From positions 1,304,001 to 1,368,000 of the forward strand of contig NZ_SSBQ01000002.1 in the NCBI RefSeq assembly GCF_004795255.1: 64,000 bases of DNA, read 5' to 3'. The notes beneath the pieces were generated by a model. That model saw only the letters and a program-made list of their open reading frames with translations. It made no database searches and was not told the origin of the DNA. Within the stretch, counting starts at the first letter, position 1. Every line of letters begins with the position of its first letter. Below are positions 17,683 through 26,420 of the stretch, one piece after another. Both the position numbers and the translations under genes were made by a program. The stretch comes from Streptomyces sp. RKND-216. GTDB lineage: Bacteria > Actinomycetota > Actinomycetes > Streptomycetales > Streptomycetaceae.

Positions 17683-19998
17683 TCACCCCTTGTCCAGGTA
17701 GTCGGCCCGTTCCTTGTCCAGCAGGGCGTCCAGCGCGGTGCGCAACTCCGGGTGGGCCGCCAGCTCAGGGTCCCCGGCGACCAGGGCGGTGGCCTCCCGG
17801 CGGGCGTCGGCGATGACGTCCTCGTCGTCGATGACCGCGAGCATCCGCAGCGACGAGCGCACCCCGGACTGCGCCTGCCCCAGCACGTCGCCCTCGCGAC
17901 GCTGTTCGAGGTCGATGCGGGAGAGCGCGAAGCCGTCGGTGGTGCTTGCGACCGCCTCCAGCCGGGTGCGGGCGGGCGAGGCCTCGTGCGCCTCGGTGAC
18001 CAGCAGGCAGAGTCCGGCCGCCGCTCCGCGGCCGACCCGGCCGCGGAGCTGGTGGAGCTGGGAGACGCCGAACCGGTCGGCGTCCATGATCACCATGACG
18101 GTGGCGTTGGGGACGTTGACGCCGACCTCGATGACGGTGGTCGCCACCAGCACGTCCACCTCGCCGTCGGCGAAGGCGCGCATCACCCCTTCTTTGGCGT
18201 CCGGCTGCATGCGGCCGTGCAGCGCGGCGACGCGGAGCCCGGACAGCGGGCCGGAGCCGAGCTGTTCGACCAGGTCGAGGACGGCGAGCGGCGGCCGGCG
18301 TTCGCCGTCGGCGTCCGCGGCGGCGCCCCCGGAGGCGTCTGCGGAGGCGCCCCCGGAGGCGTCTGCGGAGGCGTCTGCGGAGACCGCCGTGGAAGCGCCG
18401 TCCTCCGCGGTGTCGCTCCCGGTCTTCTCCCGTGCCCCGGCAGCCGGTTCGTCCTCGTCCCCGATCCGCGGGCACACCACGTACGCCTGGTGCCCGGCCT
18501 CGGCCTCCTCCCGTACGCGCTCCCACGTACGGGCGAGGAAGTGCGGCTTGTCGGCGGCGGGCACCAGGTGGCTGGCGATGGGCGAACGCCCCGCCGGCAG
18601 CTGGTCCAGCACGGACGTCTCCAGGTCGCCGAAGACGGTCATGGCCACCGTGCGCGGGATCGGGGTCGCGGTCATCACCAGCAGATGCGGCGGCTGCTTG
18701 CCCTTGGAGCGCAGCGCGTCACGCTGCTCCACCCCGAAGCGGTGCTGCTCGTCGACGACGACCAGGCCCAGGTCGTGGAACTGCACCTTGTCCTCGATCA
18801 GGGCGTGGGTGCCGATGACGATCCCGGCCTCGCCGGTCGCGAGTTCCAGCAGCGCGCGGCGGCGGGCCGGGGTGCCCATCGAGCCGGTGAGCAGCACGAC
18901 CTTGGTGCCGTGCTCGGCGCCGCCGAGCATGCCGCCCTCGGCGAGTTCGCCCATCATCTCGGTGATCGACCGGTGGTGCTGCTGGGCGAGGACCTCGGTC
19001 GGGGCGAGCAGGGCGGCCTGGCCGCCGGCGTCCACCGCGGTGAGCATCGCGCGCAGCGCGACCAGGGTCTTGCCGGAGCCGACCTCTCCCTGGAGGAGAC
19101 GGTGCATGGGGTGTTCGCCGGCCAGGTCGTCCAGGATCTCGCGGCTGACCTGCTGTTGTCCTTCGGTGAGGGTGAACGGAAGGCGTGCGTCGAAGGCGTG
19201 CAGCAGTCCGTCCTGGGCCGGACGGCGCGGCACGGCGGGCAGGTGCGACTCGGCGAGCCGGCGCCGCGCGAGCACGGTCTGGAGGACGAACGCCTCGTCC
19301 CATTTCAGCCGCGCCCGAGCGTCGTGGAGGTCGGCCCGCGTGTGCGGCCGGTGCACCTTGCGGAAGGCCTCGGGGAGCGGGATCAGCCGGCGCGCGTCGC
19401 GGAGCGGGGCGGGCAGCGGGTCGGTGAGGGCGGACCAGCCGGTGGCCTCCATGGAGGTCAGCACAGTGTCCACGGCCTGCTCGATCTTCCAGGAGGAGAG
19501 CTGGGCGCACGCCGGGTAGAGCGGCAGCAGCGCGCTCGCGAACCGTTCGACGGTTTCGCGGTCGTCGCCGTCGTCGTCATCGAGCAGCTTGAACTCGGGA
19601 TGGGAGAGCTGGAGCTTCCTGTTGAAGACGCCGACCTTGCCCGCGAACATGCCGCGGCGGCCGGGAAGCAGCTTCTGCTTGGCGGCGAACACCGCGCGGC
19701 CGAAGAAGACGAGCTGGAGGCGGCCGCTGCCGTCGGTGAGGTTGACCTCCAGGCGCTGGCCGCGGCCGCGATTGAAGGAGTGCACGCGGGCGTCGGCGAT
19801 GCGGGCCACGACGGTGACGTGCTCGTCGAGCGGCAGGTCGGCGAGCTTGGTGAGTTCGCCGCGCTCCGCGTACCGGCGCGGGTAGTGGTGCAGCAGGTCG
19901 CCGACCGTGTGCAGGTCGAGGTGGTCGGCCATCACCTTCGCGGTGTTGCCGCCGAGGGCCTTCTTCAGGGGTTCGTCGAGCGAGGGCACGTGCTCCAT
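17683..19998 (-). CDS. recG: ATP-dependent DNA helicase RecG
   Basis: RecG remodels stalled replication forks and Holliday junctions. The 771-residue protein has the N-terminal wedge/OB domain (DLLHHYPRRYAERGELTKL, then VVARIADARVHS). Superfamily-2 helicase motifs follow: LQGEVGSGKTLVAL, VVDEQHRFGVEQR and MTATPIPRT. The C-terminal helicase domain has TTVIEVGVNVPNA and QLHQLRGRVGRG. A low-complexity Ala/Asp/Ser/Gly insertion of roughly 45 residues lies between the two helicase lobes and makes the protein slightly long. The ATG at 19998 is the first plausible start before the family N-terminus. Confidence 0.96.
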   Translation of the reverse strand: MEHVPSLDEPLKKALGGNTAKVMADHLDLHTVGDLLHHYPRRYAERGELTKLADLPLDEHVTVVARIADARVHSFNRGRGQRLEVNLTDGSGRLQLVFFGRAVFAAKQKLLPGRRGMFAGKVGVFNRKLQLSHPEFKLLDDDDGDDRETVERFASALLPLYPACAQLSSWKIEQAVDTVLTSMEATGWSALTDPLPAPLRDARRLIPLPEAFRKVHRPHTRADLHDARARLKWDEAFVLQTVLARRRLAESHLPAVPRRPAQDGLLHAFDARLPFTLTEGQQQVSREILDDLAGEHPMHRLLQGEVGSGKTLVALRAMLTAVDAGGQAALLAPTEVLAQQHHRSITEMMGELAEGGMLGGAEHGTKVVLLTGSMGTPARRRALLELATGEAGIVIGTHALIEDKVQFHDLGLVVVDEQHRFGVEQRDALRSKGKQPPHLLVMTATPIPRTVAMTVFGDLETSVLDQLPAGRSPIASHLVPAADKPHFLARTWERVREEAEAGHQAYVVCPRIGDEDEPAAGAREKTGSDTAEDGASTAVSADASADASGGASADASGGAAADADGERRPPLAVLDLVEQLGSGPLSGLRVAALHGRMQPDAKEGVMRAFADGEVDVLVATTVIEVGVNVPNATVMVIMDADRFGVSQLHQLRGRVGRGAAAGLCLLVTEAHEASPARTRLEAVASTTDGFALSRIDLEQRREGDVLGQAQSGVRSSLRMLAVIDDEDVIADARREATALVAGDPELAAHPELRTALDALLDKERADYLDKG
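18323..18382. repeat. 24-bp tandem repeat inside recG
   Basis: Two exact copies of a 24-bp unit (18323-18346, 18347-18370) are followed by an exact half-unit (18371-18382). They encode Ala/Asp/Ser/Gly repeats in the interdomain insertion of RecG. The unit is a multiple of three, so copy-number change keeps frame. Confidence 0.85.
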
Positions 19999-20056
19999 TG
20001 CACACCATGACGGTGACAGTGCGGCGTACGCCGCCGCCGGGAGCCTCCCTCCCGGG

Positions 20057-21730
20057 TCACTCCACGCCGACGAGCAGCGGGCCGGCGCCCGCACGGCCCT
20101 CGTAGACCACCGTGTCCACGCCCAGGTGACCGCGGCGCACCTGCGCCTCCAGGCGCGCGGCGAGCCCGTCCGGGGCGTGGGGGCCGACGACCAGGGTGAC
20201 CATCTCGCCACCCGCGGCGAGCATGCGTTCCAGCACGTCGGAGGCGGTGCGGGCGACGTCGTCGCCGATCACCGCGACGTCGCCCTCGACCAGGCCCAGG
20301 ACGTCCCCGGCCTGGCAGACGCCGGCCGTGGTCCACGCCTCGCGCGCGGCCACCGCCACCTCGCCGTAGCGGGTGGCGCCGGCCGCGGAGGTCATGGCGA
20401 CGACGTCCTCGTCGAACCGCGCGCCGGGGTCGTGCACGGCGAGGGCGGCGATGCCCTGGACGGCGGCGCGGGTGGGGACGACGGCGACACGCACGCCGTG
20501 GGTGCGCGCGCGTTCGGCGGCGCGTACGGCGGTGACGTGCAACTCCGGGTCGTTGGGGAGCAGCACGATCTCCCGTGCTCCGCAGCCGCGTACGGCCGCG
20601 GTCAGAGTGTCCTCGTCGGCGCCGCCGCCGGCCGGTGCACGGACGACGCAGGCTCCGGCCTCCTCGCACAGCCCGGCCAGACCCTCGCCGCGGACGACGG
20701 CGACCACGGCGCGGGTCCGCTCCGGCGGCGGCTCCCCCGCGCAGTCTGGCGTCGCCCCGGCCGCGTGCCGGTCCGGTGCGGAGGCGAGGTGGGTGATGCG
20801 GACGCGGTGCGGCCGCCCGGCGGCGATCCCGGCCTCCACGGCGGCGCCCGCGTCGTCCACGTGCACGTGGACGTTCCACAGGCCCTCGCCGCCGATGACG
20901 ACGAGGGAGTCTCCGAGGGCGTCGAGAGCGCCCCGCAGGCGGTGCACGGCGTCCTCGTCGGCATCGAGCAGGTACATCACCTCGAACGCCGGAGAGGTCT
21001 GCTCCTCTCCGTCTCCGCGCGGGGCGTGCCGGGGCTCCGGGGCCGAACGGCGAGGGGTGTCCGGTGCGGCAAGCGGCCGAGCCGGTTCCGGCGGGTCGGG
21101 CTCGTCGCCGGAGAGGGTCGCGGCGAGGGCGTCGAGGACGACGAGCAGGCCGCGCCCCCCGGCGTCGACGACTCCGGCGCGGGCCAGTACGGCGAGCTGG
21201 CCGGGAGTGGCGGCCAGGGCCGTTCGCGCGCCGTCACGCGCGGCTCGGGCGACGGCCGCGCCGTCGTTCCCCGGGGTGGCCGCAGCGGCGTCGGCGGCGG
21301 CGCGGGCCACCGACAGCATGGTGCCCTCGACGGGATGGGCGACCGCTTCGTACGCGGCGTCGGCGGCCCGGCGCAGGCCGCGCCGGAGCAGGTCCGCGCC
21401 GGAGGGCTCCCCTCTGCCGTCGGGGTCGGCGTAGACCTCGGCCATGCCGCGCATCAGCTGGGCCAGGATGGTGCCGGAGTTGCCGCAGGCGCCGAGCAGT
21501 GCGCCGTGCGCGGCCGTCCGCATCGCTTCGGCGGCGGTGCGGCACTCGGCCTCCGGCGTGCGCAGCGCGCGGTCCGCGGCGGCGAGGGTCAGGCAGAGGT
21601 TGCTCCCGGTGTCACCGTCGGCGACGGGGAAGACGTTGATGGTGTCGATCTCCTCGCGGCCGCGCCGGAGCGCGTCCAGGGCGCGGGTGCACCAGTGCCG
21701 TACCGCTGCGGGATCGAGCGTGGACGGCAC
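20057..21730 (-). CDS. DAK2-domain / fatty-acid-kinase-like (FakA/YloV) protein
   Basis: A 557-residue protein. The N-terminal kinase-like domain has DTINVFPVADGDTGSNL, the metal-binding motif of dihydroxyacetone-kinase-type L domains, and ACGNSGTILAQLMRG. A DegV-linked C-terminal domain completes the FakA/YloV architecture. In Firmicutes FakA phosphorylates fatty acids bound to FakB; the role in Streptomyces is unproven. The GTG at 21730 is supported by AAGGAGG eight nt upstream. It is next to recG and divergent from rpmB, a conserved rpmB-DAK-recG arrangement in many bacteria. Confidence 0.88.
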   Translation of the reverse strand: MPSTLDPAAVRHWCTRALDALRRGREEIDTINVFPVADGDTGSNLCLTLAAADRALRTPEAECRTAAEAMRTAAHGALLGACGNSGTILAQLMRGMAEVYADPDGRGEPSGADLLRRGLRRAADAAYEAVAHPVEGTMLSVARAAADAAAATPGNDGAAVARAARDGARTALAATPGQLAVLARAGVVDAGGRGLLVVLDALAATLSGDEPDPPEPARPLAAPDTPRRSAPEPRHAPRGDGEEQTSPAFEVMYLLDADEDAVHRLRGALDALGDSLVVIGGEGLWNVHVHVDDAGAAVEAGIAAGRPHRVRITHLASAPDRHAAGATPDCAGEPPPERTRAVVAVVRGEGLAGLCEEAGACVVRAPAGGGADEDTLTAAVRGCGAREIVLLPNDPELHVTAVRAAERARTHGVRVAVVPTRAAVQGIAALAVHDPGARFDEDVVAMTSAAGATRYGEVAVAAREAWTTAGVCQAGDVLGLVEGDVAVIGDDVARTASDVLERMLAAGGEMVTLVVGPHAPDGLAARLEAQVRRGHLGVDTVVYEGRAGAGPLLVGVE

Positions 21731-21849
21731 GGGGCAGCCTCCTTGGGAGTGGGGACGGGACGCGCGCCATGCTAGGACCTGTCCGGGGGCGTGGGGCGCG
21801 CGCCGCCGCCTCGCCTGCACCGCTCCCCCTCCGGAAGAGCGGAGCCGGT

Positions 21850-21879
21850 TTCACTGTTCGCGTGGGACCGTTGTATGCT
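21850..21879 (+). promoter_or_regulatory. Predicted promoter of rpmB
   Basis: TTCACT and TATGCT are separated by 18 bp on the plus strand, giving a leader of about 110 nt before the rpmB start. The -10 is good; the -35 is a partial match. Confidence 0.45.
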
Positions 21880-21995
21880 GCTCCGGTTGCCCGATGTGGT
21901 CGGGCGCGAACTCTTCCCGGGCCCCGCCGGTCAGACTCCTGCACCAGCGACGCCGGGATTCACCGTAAGCGCATCTGAAGTCTTTGGAGTGACCC

Positions 21996-22181
21996 GTGGC
22001 TGCCAACTGCGACGTCTGCGGCAAGGGGCCGGGCTTCGGCAACAACATCTCCCACTCGCACCGCCGTACGCCGCGTCGCTGGACCCCGAACATCCAGCGC
22101 GTGCGTGCCGTGGTCGGCGGGACGCCGAAGCGCCTCAACGCCTGCACCTCGTGCATCAAGGCCGGCAAGGTCTCGCGCTGA
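21996..22181 (+). CDS. rpmB: 50S ribosomal protein L28 (zinc-ribbon form)
   Basis: A 61-residue protein starting at GTG ([20 protein letters not shown]). It has two CxxC pairs (CDVC and CTSC), so it is the zinc-binding version of L28, and the conserved [25 protein letters not shown] provides the ribosome site. It is monocistronic, divergent from the DAK gene, and followed by two hairpins. Confidence 0.97.
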   Translation: MAANCDVCGKGPGFGNNISHSHRRTPRRWTPNIQRVRAVVGGTPKRLNACTSCIKAGKVSR

Positions 22182-22211
22182 CGTCAGCGCGGCCACCTGC
22201 TGGTTGCTGCG

Positions 22212-22243
22212 AAGCCGGTCCGCCTCGAAGGCGGGCCGGCTTT
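22212..22243 (+). terminator. Terminator of rpmB
   Basis: A 14-bp stem (AAGCCGGTCCGCCT with its near-complement, one G-U pair) and a 3-nt loop are followed by TTTCTC, 30 bp after the rpmB stop codon. This is a canonical intrinsic terminator. Confidence 0.85.
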
Positions 22244-22274
22244 CTCGTGTGCGCGGAACGTACGCGTTCGTGTG

Positions 22275-22334
22275 CGCTGAGCTCCGGCAGGCGACGCCCC
22301 CGAGCTCGGGGGCGTCGCCTGCCGGAGCTCAGCG
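22275..22334. terminator. 60-bp perfect palindrome overlapping the thiD stop codon
   Basis: The two 30-nt halves are exact reverse complements with no spacer; the centre is CGAGCTCG. It can form a 27-28 bp GC-rich hairpin in RNA from either strand. The thiD stop codon (22329-22331) lies inside the right arm. It probably terminates thiD and acts as a second stop for rpmB read-through. Confidence 0.85.
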
Positions 22335-23159
22335 GCGGGTGCGCCAACCGTGGTCGACGGGACCAATGCCGCCGCCCAGCGCGAAACCTGCGGCGATCGC
22401 CCCGGTGACGTAGTCCTTGGCGGCGGCGGCCGCGTCCGGCACCGTACGGCCCTTCGCCAGTTCCGCGGCCAGCGCGCTCGCCAGGGTGCAGCCGGTGCCG
22501 TGTGTGTGGCGGTTGTCGTGCCGGGGGGTGCGCAGCCAGTGTTCCTCCTCGCCGTCGGTGAGGAGGTCGACGGCGTCCCCGCGAAGATGCCCGCCCTTGA
22601 TCAGCGCCCAGCGCGGTCCGTGGTGGAGGACCGCCTCGGCGGCTTTCCGCAGGTCGTCCACCTCCCGCACCCGCACACCGGTGAGCTGCGCCACCTCGTC
22701 CAGGTTGGGCGTGGCGACGGTCGCGGCCGGGAGCAACGCGTCGCGCACAGCGTCCAGAGCGTCGGACGCGAGCAGCGCGTCGCCGTGCTTGGAGACCCCC
22801 ACCGGGTCCACCACGACGGGGACGGCGACCTCGGCGAGCAGGTCGGCCACCGTCCGCACCAGTGTGGCGGAGGACAGCATGCCGGTCTTCACCGCCCGCA
22901 CTCCGATGTCGTCCACGACGCTGCGGAACTGGGCGCGGACCGCCTCCTCGGGCAGGTCCCAGGCGCCCTGGACGCCCAGCGAGTTCTGCGCGGTGACGGC
23001 GGTGAGCACGCTCATGCCGTGGGTGCCCAGTGCCAGCATGGTCTTCAGGTCGGCCTGGATGCCGGCGCCGCCCCCGGAGTCGGACCCGGCGACGGTCAGC
23101 ACGCAAGGGGGCGCGGACGGTGGCGTGGTCATGGCTGCGAATGTACTCGGCCCGGCCAC
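22329..23159 (-). CDS. thiD: Hydroxymethylpyrimidine (phosphate) kinase
   Basis: ThiD phosphorylates HMP and HMP-phosphate for thiamine synthesis. The 276-residue ribokinase-like protein has [17 protein letters not shown], the HMP-kinase signature [24 protein letters not shown] and the ATP-site motif [20 protein letters not shown]. The GTG at 23159 has AGGA upstream; an ATG at 23132 would remove nine residues but has no ribosome site. It starts 6 bp after the thiL stop codon, so the two form an operon. I found no TPP riboswitch near either gene. Confidence 0.93.
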   Translation of the reverse strand: MAGPSTFAAMTTPPSAPPCVLTVAGSDSGGGAGIQADLKTMLALGTHGMSVLTAVTAQNSLGVQGAWDLPEEAVRAQFRSVVDDIGVRAVKTGMLSSATLVRTVADLLAEVAVPVVVDPVGVSKHGDALLASDALDAVRDALLPAATVATPNLDEVAQLTGVRVREVDDLRKAAEAVLHHGPRWALIKGGHLRGDAVDLLTDGEEEHWLRTPRHDNRHTHGTGCTLASALAAELAKGRTVPDAAAAAKDYVTGAIAAGFALGGGIGPVDHGWRTRR

Positions 23160-23165
23160 GGCGGC

Positions 23166-24161
23166 TCAGTCCTGGTCCGGGCCGAAGTGGTCCCAGCCGC
23201 CGGCCCGGTCCCACGGCGCGCCGTCGACGGTCACCTGCGGAGTGCCCGTGGGGGGAAGCACCTCGCCGATCACCCGCCAGCGCGCCGGGAGTTTGCGGTC
23301 GCGCGGGAAGGTGGCCACGATCGCGTGGTCCTCTCCCCCGGTGAGCACCCACTGCAGCGGGTCGACGCCGACCGCCTGGCCGATGTCCGACATCTGGAGC
23401 GGCACGTCCAGCTGCCGGGACCGTACGTCGATCCGCACGCGGCTCGCGACGGCTATGTGGCCCAGGTCTGCGATCAGCCCGTCGCTGACGTCGGTCATCG
23501 CGGTGGCGCCGAGCCCGGCGGCGGCCGGCCCCGCGTGGTACGGCGGCTCCGGACGGCGGTGGGCCTCGACGAACGCGCGCGGCGAACGGAAGCCGCGGGA
23601 CAGTACGGCGTGCCCGGCCGCCGACCAGCCGAGCCAGCCGGTCACGGCGACCACGTCGCCGGCTCGGGCTCCGGAGCGGGTGACGGCCGCCTTGTCCCGG
23701 AGGTCGCCGAGCGCGGTGATGGCCACGGTGATCACGTCGCCGCGGGTCACGTCTCCGCCGACCACCGCGGCTGCGGCGACGCGGGCCTCGTCGCGGATTC
23801 CGTCCATCAGCTCCGTCGGCCAGTTCACCGGCAGTTCGGCCGGCACGACGAGGCCCAGCAGCAGCGCGGTGGGCACCGCGCCCATCGCCGCGACGTCCGC
23901 CAGGTTCTGAGCTGCGGCCTTGCGCCCCACGTCGTACGCTGTGGACCAGTCGCGGCGGAAGTGCCGCCCCTCGAGCAGGATGTCGGTGGTCGCCACCACG
24001 CGCCGGTCGGGAGCCGCCACCACCGCCGCGTCGTCGCCGGGTCCCAGGTGCACGGACGGTGTGGTGTCCAGGCGGGACGTCAGTTCCCGGATGAGTCCGA
24101 ACTCGCCGAGTTCGGCCACGGTGCTGGGGTGGTGGGGGTTTCCCCCCGGAGAACTCAGCAT
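23166..24161 (-). CDS. thiL: Thiamine-monophosphate kinase
   Basis: ThiL makes thiamine pyrophosphate from thiamine phosphate and ATP. The 331-residue AIR-synthase-like protein shows ELGEFGLIREL, GPGDDAAVV, TTDILLEGRHFRRDW, MGAVPTALLLGLVVP and MTDVSDGLIADLGHIA, and ends with GGEDHAIVATFP before a short tail. Length is normal. The ATG at 24161 is preceded by AGAGGC. It is the first gene of the thiL-thiD pair and divergent from the small Lrp-type gene. Confidence 0.95.
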   Translation of the reverse strand: MLSSPGGNPHHPSTVAELGEFGLIRELTSRLDTTPSVHLGPGDDAAVVAAPDRRVVATTDILLEGRHFRRDWSTAYDVGRKAAAQNLADVAAMGAVPTALLLGLVVPAELPVNWPTELMDGIRDEARVAAAAVVGGDVTRGDVITVAITALGDLRDKAAVTRSGARAGDVVAVTGWLGWSAAGHAVLSRGFRSPRAFVEAHRRPEPPYHAGPAAAGLGATAMTDVSDGLIADLGHIAVASRVRIDVRSRQLDVPLQMSDIGQAVGVDPLQWVLTGGEDHAIVATFPRDRKLPARWRVIGEVLPPTGTPQVTVDGAPWDRAGGWDHFGPDQD

Positions 24162-24349
24162 GCCTCTGCCCCTTCACGTTCCGCACGCGCTGCGCGCGCT
24201 CCACGGTCCTCATCCGCCGGGCGGCCCGCGCCGGCGCACCCGTGGGTCTCCCGGCACCGGCGACGGCGCGGTACCGTAACCTCCCTCTTCCCCACCATGA
24301 TCCCCGAAGCGACCGGCGAACCGGTCGCCGCAGCCGCCCTGGAGGTCCC

Positions 24350-24583
24350 GTGGTACAGGCGTACATCCTCATCCAGACCGAGGTCGGCAAGGCGTCGACC
24401 GTCGCCGAGGTCGTCGCCGGGATTGAGGGCGTGATCCAGGCGGAGGACGTGACCGGCCCGTACGACGTCATCGTGCGTGCGCAGGCCGACACGGTCGATG
24501 ATCTCGGGCGCCTGGTGGTGGCGAAGGTGCAGCGCGTGGAGGGGATCACCCGCACCCTGACCTGCCCGGTCGTTCATCTCTAG
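24350..24583 (+). CDS. Stand-alone Lrp/AsnC ligand-binding (RAM) domain protein
   Basis: A 77-residue protein consisting only of the C-terminal effector domain of Lrp/AsnC regulators (VQAYILIQTEVGKASTVAEV, GPYDVIVRAQADTVDDLGRL, RVEGITRTLTCPVV). There is no helix-turn-helix. Such proteins bind amino acids and can assemble with full-length Lrp members; the partner is not known. The GTG at 24350 has GGAGGTCCC directly upstream. Confidence 0.9.
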   Translation: MVQAYILIQTEVGKASTVAEVVAGIEGVIQAEDVTGPYDVIVRAQADTVDDLGRLVVAKVQRVEGITRTLTCPVVHL

Positions 24584-24603
24584 CTCCCCCGTATGCTCGC
24601 CCG

Positions 24604-25140
24604 GTGAGTTCCGCATCGTCCACATCGTCCGCCTCGTACCGCCGTCGCGCAGCCCACCGGTTCCTCCCTGTGTACGGGCGGCTGCTGCTCGCGTCCGCCC
24701 TGTGCGGGGCGGTGGCGGGCTGCTCCACGGACGACGCCGGTCCCGCCGTCCCGGCTCCGTCCGGCGAGGCCGCTGAGGCGTGCCGGACGCTGCACGCGGC
24801 TCTGCCGGAACGGGTCGCCGGGCTGGAGCGCGGGGAGGCCCGGGAGAGCTCCCCGTACACGGCCACGTGGGGCGACCCGGCGGTCGAGCTGCGGTGCGGA
24901 GTGGCGAAGCCCGAAGTGCTCAGGCCCGGGAGTGAACACTACAACCCCACCTCCGACGCGGCGGAGGTGAACGGCGTCTCCTGGCTTCTGGAGGAGCAGG
25001 ACGATGGATACCGCTTCACGACGACGGAGCGGGCGCCGCGTGTGGAGGTGACCGTTCCGGCCGCGTACGCGCCGGAGATCGGCGCGCTGACCGACCTCGC
25101 GGACGCCGTCCGCTCCGCCGTCCCCCGCCAGGCCTCCTGA
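24604..25140 (+). CDS. DUF3515 lipoprotein
   Basis: A 178-residue exported protein. It has a basic N-terminus, a hydrophobic core (about residues 26-38) and a lipobox ending AVAGC, so it should be lipid-anchored at about Cys39. The mature part carries CRTLHAALPERVAGLER and WGDPAVELRCGVAKPE, matching the DUF3515 family of actinobacteria; function unknown. TATGCT ends 6 nt before the GTG start, the spacing expected of a leaderless mRNA, and there is no ribosome site. Its reading ends 71 bp before the convergent ddlA stop. Confidence 0.88.
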   Translation: MSSASSTSSASYRRRAAHRFLPVYGRLLLASALCGAVAGCSTDDAGPAVPAPSGEAAEACRTLHAALPERVAGLERGEARESSPYTATWGDPAVELRCGVAKPEVLRPGSEHYNPTSDAAEVNGVSWLLEEQDDGYRFTTTERAPRVEVTVPAAYAPEIGALTDLADAVRSAVPRQAS

Positions 25141-25211
25141 CCTTCCCGGTCTCGGCTCTGCCGGACGGGGGCGCGGAAGCGTCGTTGGCGCGCGCCGGGC
25201 GCGCGCGGCGG

Positions 25212-26381
25212 TCAGCGCAGGCCGGTCGGGCGGCGGAGCGCGGCCTGGAGGAGACGGTCGACGAGCTCCGGGTAGCCGATGCCGGCCTCCTGCCACATCC
25301 GCGGGTACATGGAGATCGGCGTGAACCCCGGCATCGTGTTGATTTCGTTGATCACGAACTCGCCGTCTTCGCAGAGGAAGAAGTCGGCGCGGACCAGGCC
25401 CTCGCAGGAGACGGCCTCGAACGCGGCGACGGCCAGCTCCCGGACGCGTGCGGTCTGCTCCTCGGTGAGCGGCGCCGGGACGATGCCCGTCGCGGAGTCG
25501 ATGTACTTGGCCTCGAAGTCGTAGAAGTCGTGCGCGGAGACCGGCGGGATCTCCGCCGGGACACTGGCACGCGGGCCGTCCTCGAACTCCAGCACTCCGC
25601 ACTCGATCTCGCGGCCGCGCAGCAGCGACTCGACGATGATCTTCGGGTCGTGGCAGCGGGCCTCTGCGACCGCATCGTCGAGACCGGCGAGGTCGTCGAC
25701 CTTGCTGATGCCCATGGAGGAGCCGGCGCGCGCCGGCTTCACGAAGACCGGCCAGCCGTGCTCGCCCGCGAAGTCGACGATCTTCTTGCGCGCGGCGGCC
25801 GGGTCGGACTCCCACTCGCGGGGCCGGATCGCGACGTACGGGCCGACGGGGAGCCCGAAGGAGGTGAAGACCCGCTTCATGTACTCCTTGTCCATGCCGA
25901 CCGCTGAGGCCAGCACACCCGCGCCGACGTAGGGCACACCGGAGAGCTCCAGCAGCCCTTGAAGGGTGCCGTCCTCCCCGTACGGGCCATGCAGGACGGG
26001 GAAGACGACGTCGACCTCGCCGAGCGCCTTGGGCACCTGGCCGGGCTCGGAGAGGACGACCTCGCGGCTCCCCGCGTCCACCGGCAGCACGACGCCCGCG
26101 TCGGACTCGGCGAGCTCGGTGACGGCGGGCAGGCGGCGGTCGGCGATGGCCATCCGCTCGGGTTCGTCGCTGGTGAGCGCCCACCGCCCGTCGGCGGTGA
26201 CGCCGATGGGGAGCACCTCGTACTTCTCGCGGTCGATGGCGCGCAGGACCGCGCCCGCCGTGAGGACGGAGACGCCGTGCTCGGAGCTGCGGCCGCCGAA
26301 GACGACGGCGACGCGGGGCTTGTCGCCGGCGGCCTTCGACACGCCGGCGCTGGGGCTGGTGCTGGGGGTCTCGCTGCTCAT
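25212..26381 (-). CDS. ddlA: D-alanine--D-alanine ligase
   Basis: Ddl makes the D-Ala-D-Ala dipeptide of peptidoglycan. The 389-residue ATP-grasp protein begins with VAVVFGGRSSEHGVSVL and has VFPVLHGPYGEDGTLQGLLE, PVFVKPARAGSSMGISKV, the metal-binding RADFFLCEDGEFVINEINTMPG and FTPISMYPRMWQEAG. The Tyr of VPYVGAGVLASAVGMDKEYM fits a D-Ala-D-Ala rather than D-Ala-D-Lac enzyme, but that is only a residue-level hint. The start has a poor ribosome site. It is 39 bp downstream of gpsA, likely co-transcribed. Confidence 0.95.
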   Translation of the reverse strand: MSSETPSTSPSAGVSKAAGDKPRVAVVFGGRSSEHGVSVLTAGAVLRAIDREKYEVLPIGVTADGRWALTSDEPERMAIADRRLPAVTELAESDAGVVLPVDAGSREVVLSEPGQVPKALGEVDVVFPVLHGPYGEDGTLQGLLELSGVPYVGAGVLASAVGMDKEYMKRVFTSFGLPVGPYVAIRPREWESDPAAARKKIVDFAGEHGWPVFVKPARAGSSMGISKVDDLAGLDDAVAEARCHDPKIIVESLLRGREIECGVLEFEDGPRASVPAEIPPVSAHDFYDFEAKYIDSATGIVPAPLTEEQTARVRELAVAAFEAVSCEGLVRADFFLCEDGEFVINEINTMPGFTPISMYPRMWQEAGIGYPELVDRLLQAALRRPTGLR

Positions 26382-26420
26382 ATCGCGTCGACTTTACCGT
26401 CTGGGAGGGCCCGTGGGCCC

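Noticed and set aside
22329..24349. Possible TPP riboswitch near thiD/thiL
   Set aside because: I looked for the conserved thi-box sequence upstream of thiL and thiD and did not see it.
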